DNA from: JADYZU01 sp964540965
GTDB taxonomy: Bacteria > Pseudomonadota > Alphaproteobacteria > Rhodobacterales > Rhodobacteraceae
DNA length: 64,000 nt
Direction of reading: 5' to 3'
Assembly (NCBI GenBank): GCA_964540965.1
Contig: CAZIOT010000014.1
Coordinates: 39,921-103,920 of the forward strand
The notes under the pieces are model-generated. The model did not search any database, had not been told where the DNA came from, and worked only from the letters and a program-made list of their open reading frames with translations. This document shows, in pieces, positions 63,903-64,000 of the stretch. Numbering within the stretch: position 1 is the stretch's first letter; each line of letters starts with the position of its first letter. A program made the position numbers and the translations under genes.

Positions 63903-64000
63903 GCCGGTCCTTGCGGACCGGCGAAGGAAGAAGGGGGGCCGTCTGCCCCCCTCTTGGCCTGCGGCCAATTCACCCCCCGAGGATATTTGCGGACGAAGAA
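63903..64000 (+). repeat. Triple-hairpin repeat element, copy C (DUF2927 gene end)
   Basis: Four bases past the stop: hairpin GCCGGTCC/GGACCGGC (63903-63922), hairpin AGGGGGGC/GCCCCCCT (63932-63952), hairpin TTGGCC/GGCCAA (63954-63968), then GAGGATATTTGCGGACGAAGAA running to the window edge. Same order as the other copies. Confidence 0.85.

Overview
The window is a very GC-rich chromosomal segment of an alphaproteobacterium, most likely order Rhodobacterales (Paracoccaceae/Roseobacteraceae). The evidence is gene content and order: DUF484-xerC next to a Pcs-type phosphatidylcholine synthase, rpoD beside dnaG, DUF2842 beside purA, short TraR/DksA-type proteins, a perfect CtrA-type site and clustered GANTC (CcrM) motifs. 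The genus is inferred, not proven. No rRNA, tRNA, IS element, phage gene or CRISPR array was recognised. Most of it is core genome, with one clearly accessory surface-protein locus.

Layout. 0-2.6 kb: 3' end of ileS, an O6-alkylguanine-DNA alkyltransferase bracketed by two copies of a 26-bp palindrome, and an EamA transporter. 2.8-13.7 kb: a subtilase with RTX repeats, an AT-rich intergenic island, and a 2654-residue mosaic RTX protein with four beta-helix cassettes, closed by a strong terminator. 13.7-25.5 kb: priA (minus), then DUF484-xerC-pcs, a DksA-like gene (minus) and the tamA-tamB pair. 25.9-33.7 kb: an NRAMP metal transporter behind a Fur-family-like operator, serine dehydratase with an upstream CtrA-type site, an EamA exporter whose 3' end overlaps thiamine pyrophosphokinase, and a 780-residue acidic low-complexity protein. 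33.5-39.8 kb: DUF2842, purA, a small membrane protein, secG, pyrG, a TerC-family protein and rlmJ. 39.8-50.4 kb: TerB, a PhnD-like protein, then a polar amino-acid/polyamine-type ABC transporter (ATPase, two binding proteins, two permeases) followed by an enzyme set of two glutamine-synthetase-like ligases, a class I glutamine amidotransferase, a VOC protein and a PuuB-like oxidoreductase. 50.6-64 kb: ribD-nrdR, a secreted protein, a monooxygenase-like protein, a HlyU-like protein, rpoD, dnaG, tadA, an RluB-type pseudouridine synthase with a 12-unit repeat tail, and a small-membrane-protein/XpaC/TelA/DUF2927 cluster.

How it fits together. The transporter plus glutamine-synthetase/oxidoreductase block reads as one pathway for import and gamma-glutamylation of an amine, resembling Puu putrescine use, but with duplicated ligase and binding protein and no aldehyde dehydrogenase. 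The two RTX proteins look like type I secretion substrates exported by a system encoded elsewhere. Two dispersed repeat families were found. One is a GGTGGGTC-centred palindrome that supplies stop and start codons at ileS/ogt. The other is a roughly 100-bp triple-hairpin element that in three places abuts the stop codon of a gene (ribD, tadA, the DUF2927 gene) in the same relative orientation and ends in a shared GGATATTTGGGGACGAAGAA tag. The second family is the most promising undescribed structure here. Very long open frames opposite many genes are by-products of GC-rich codon use and are not annotated.
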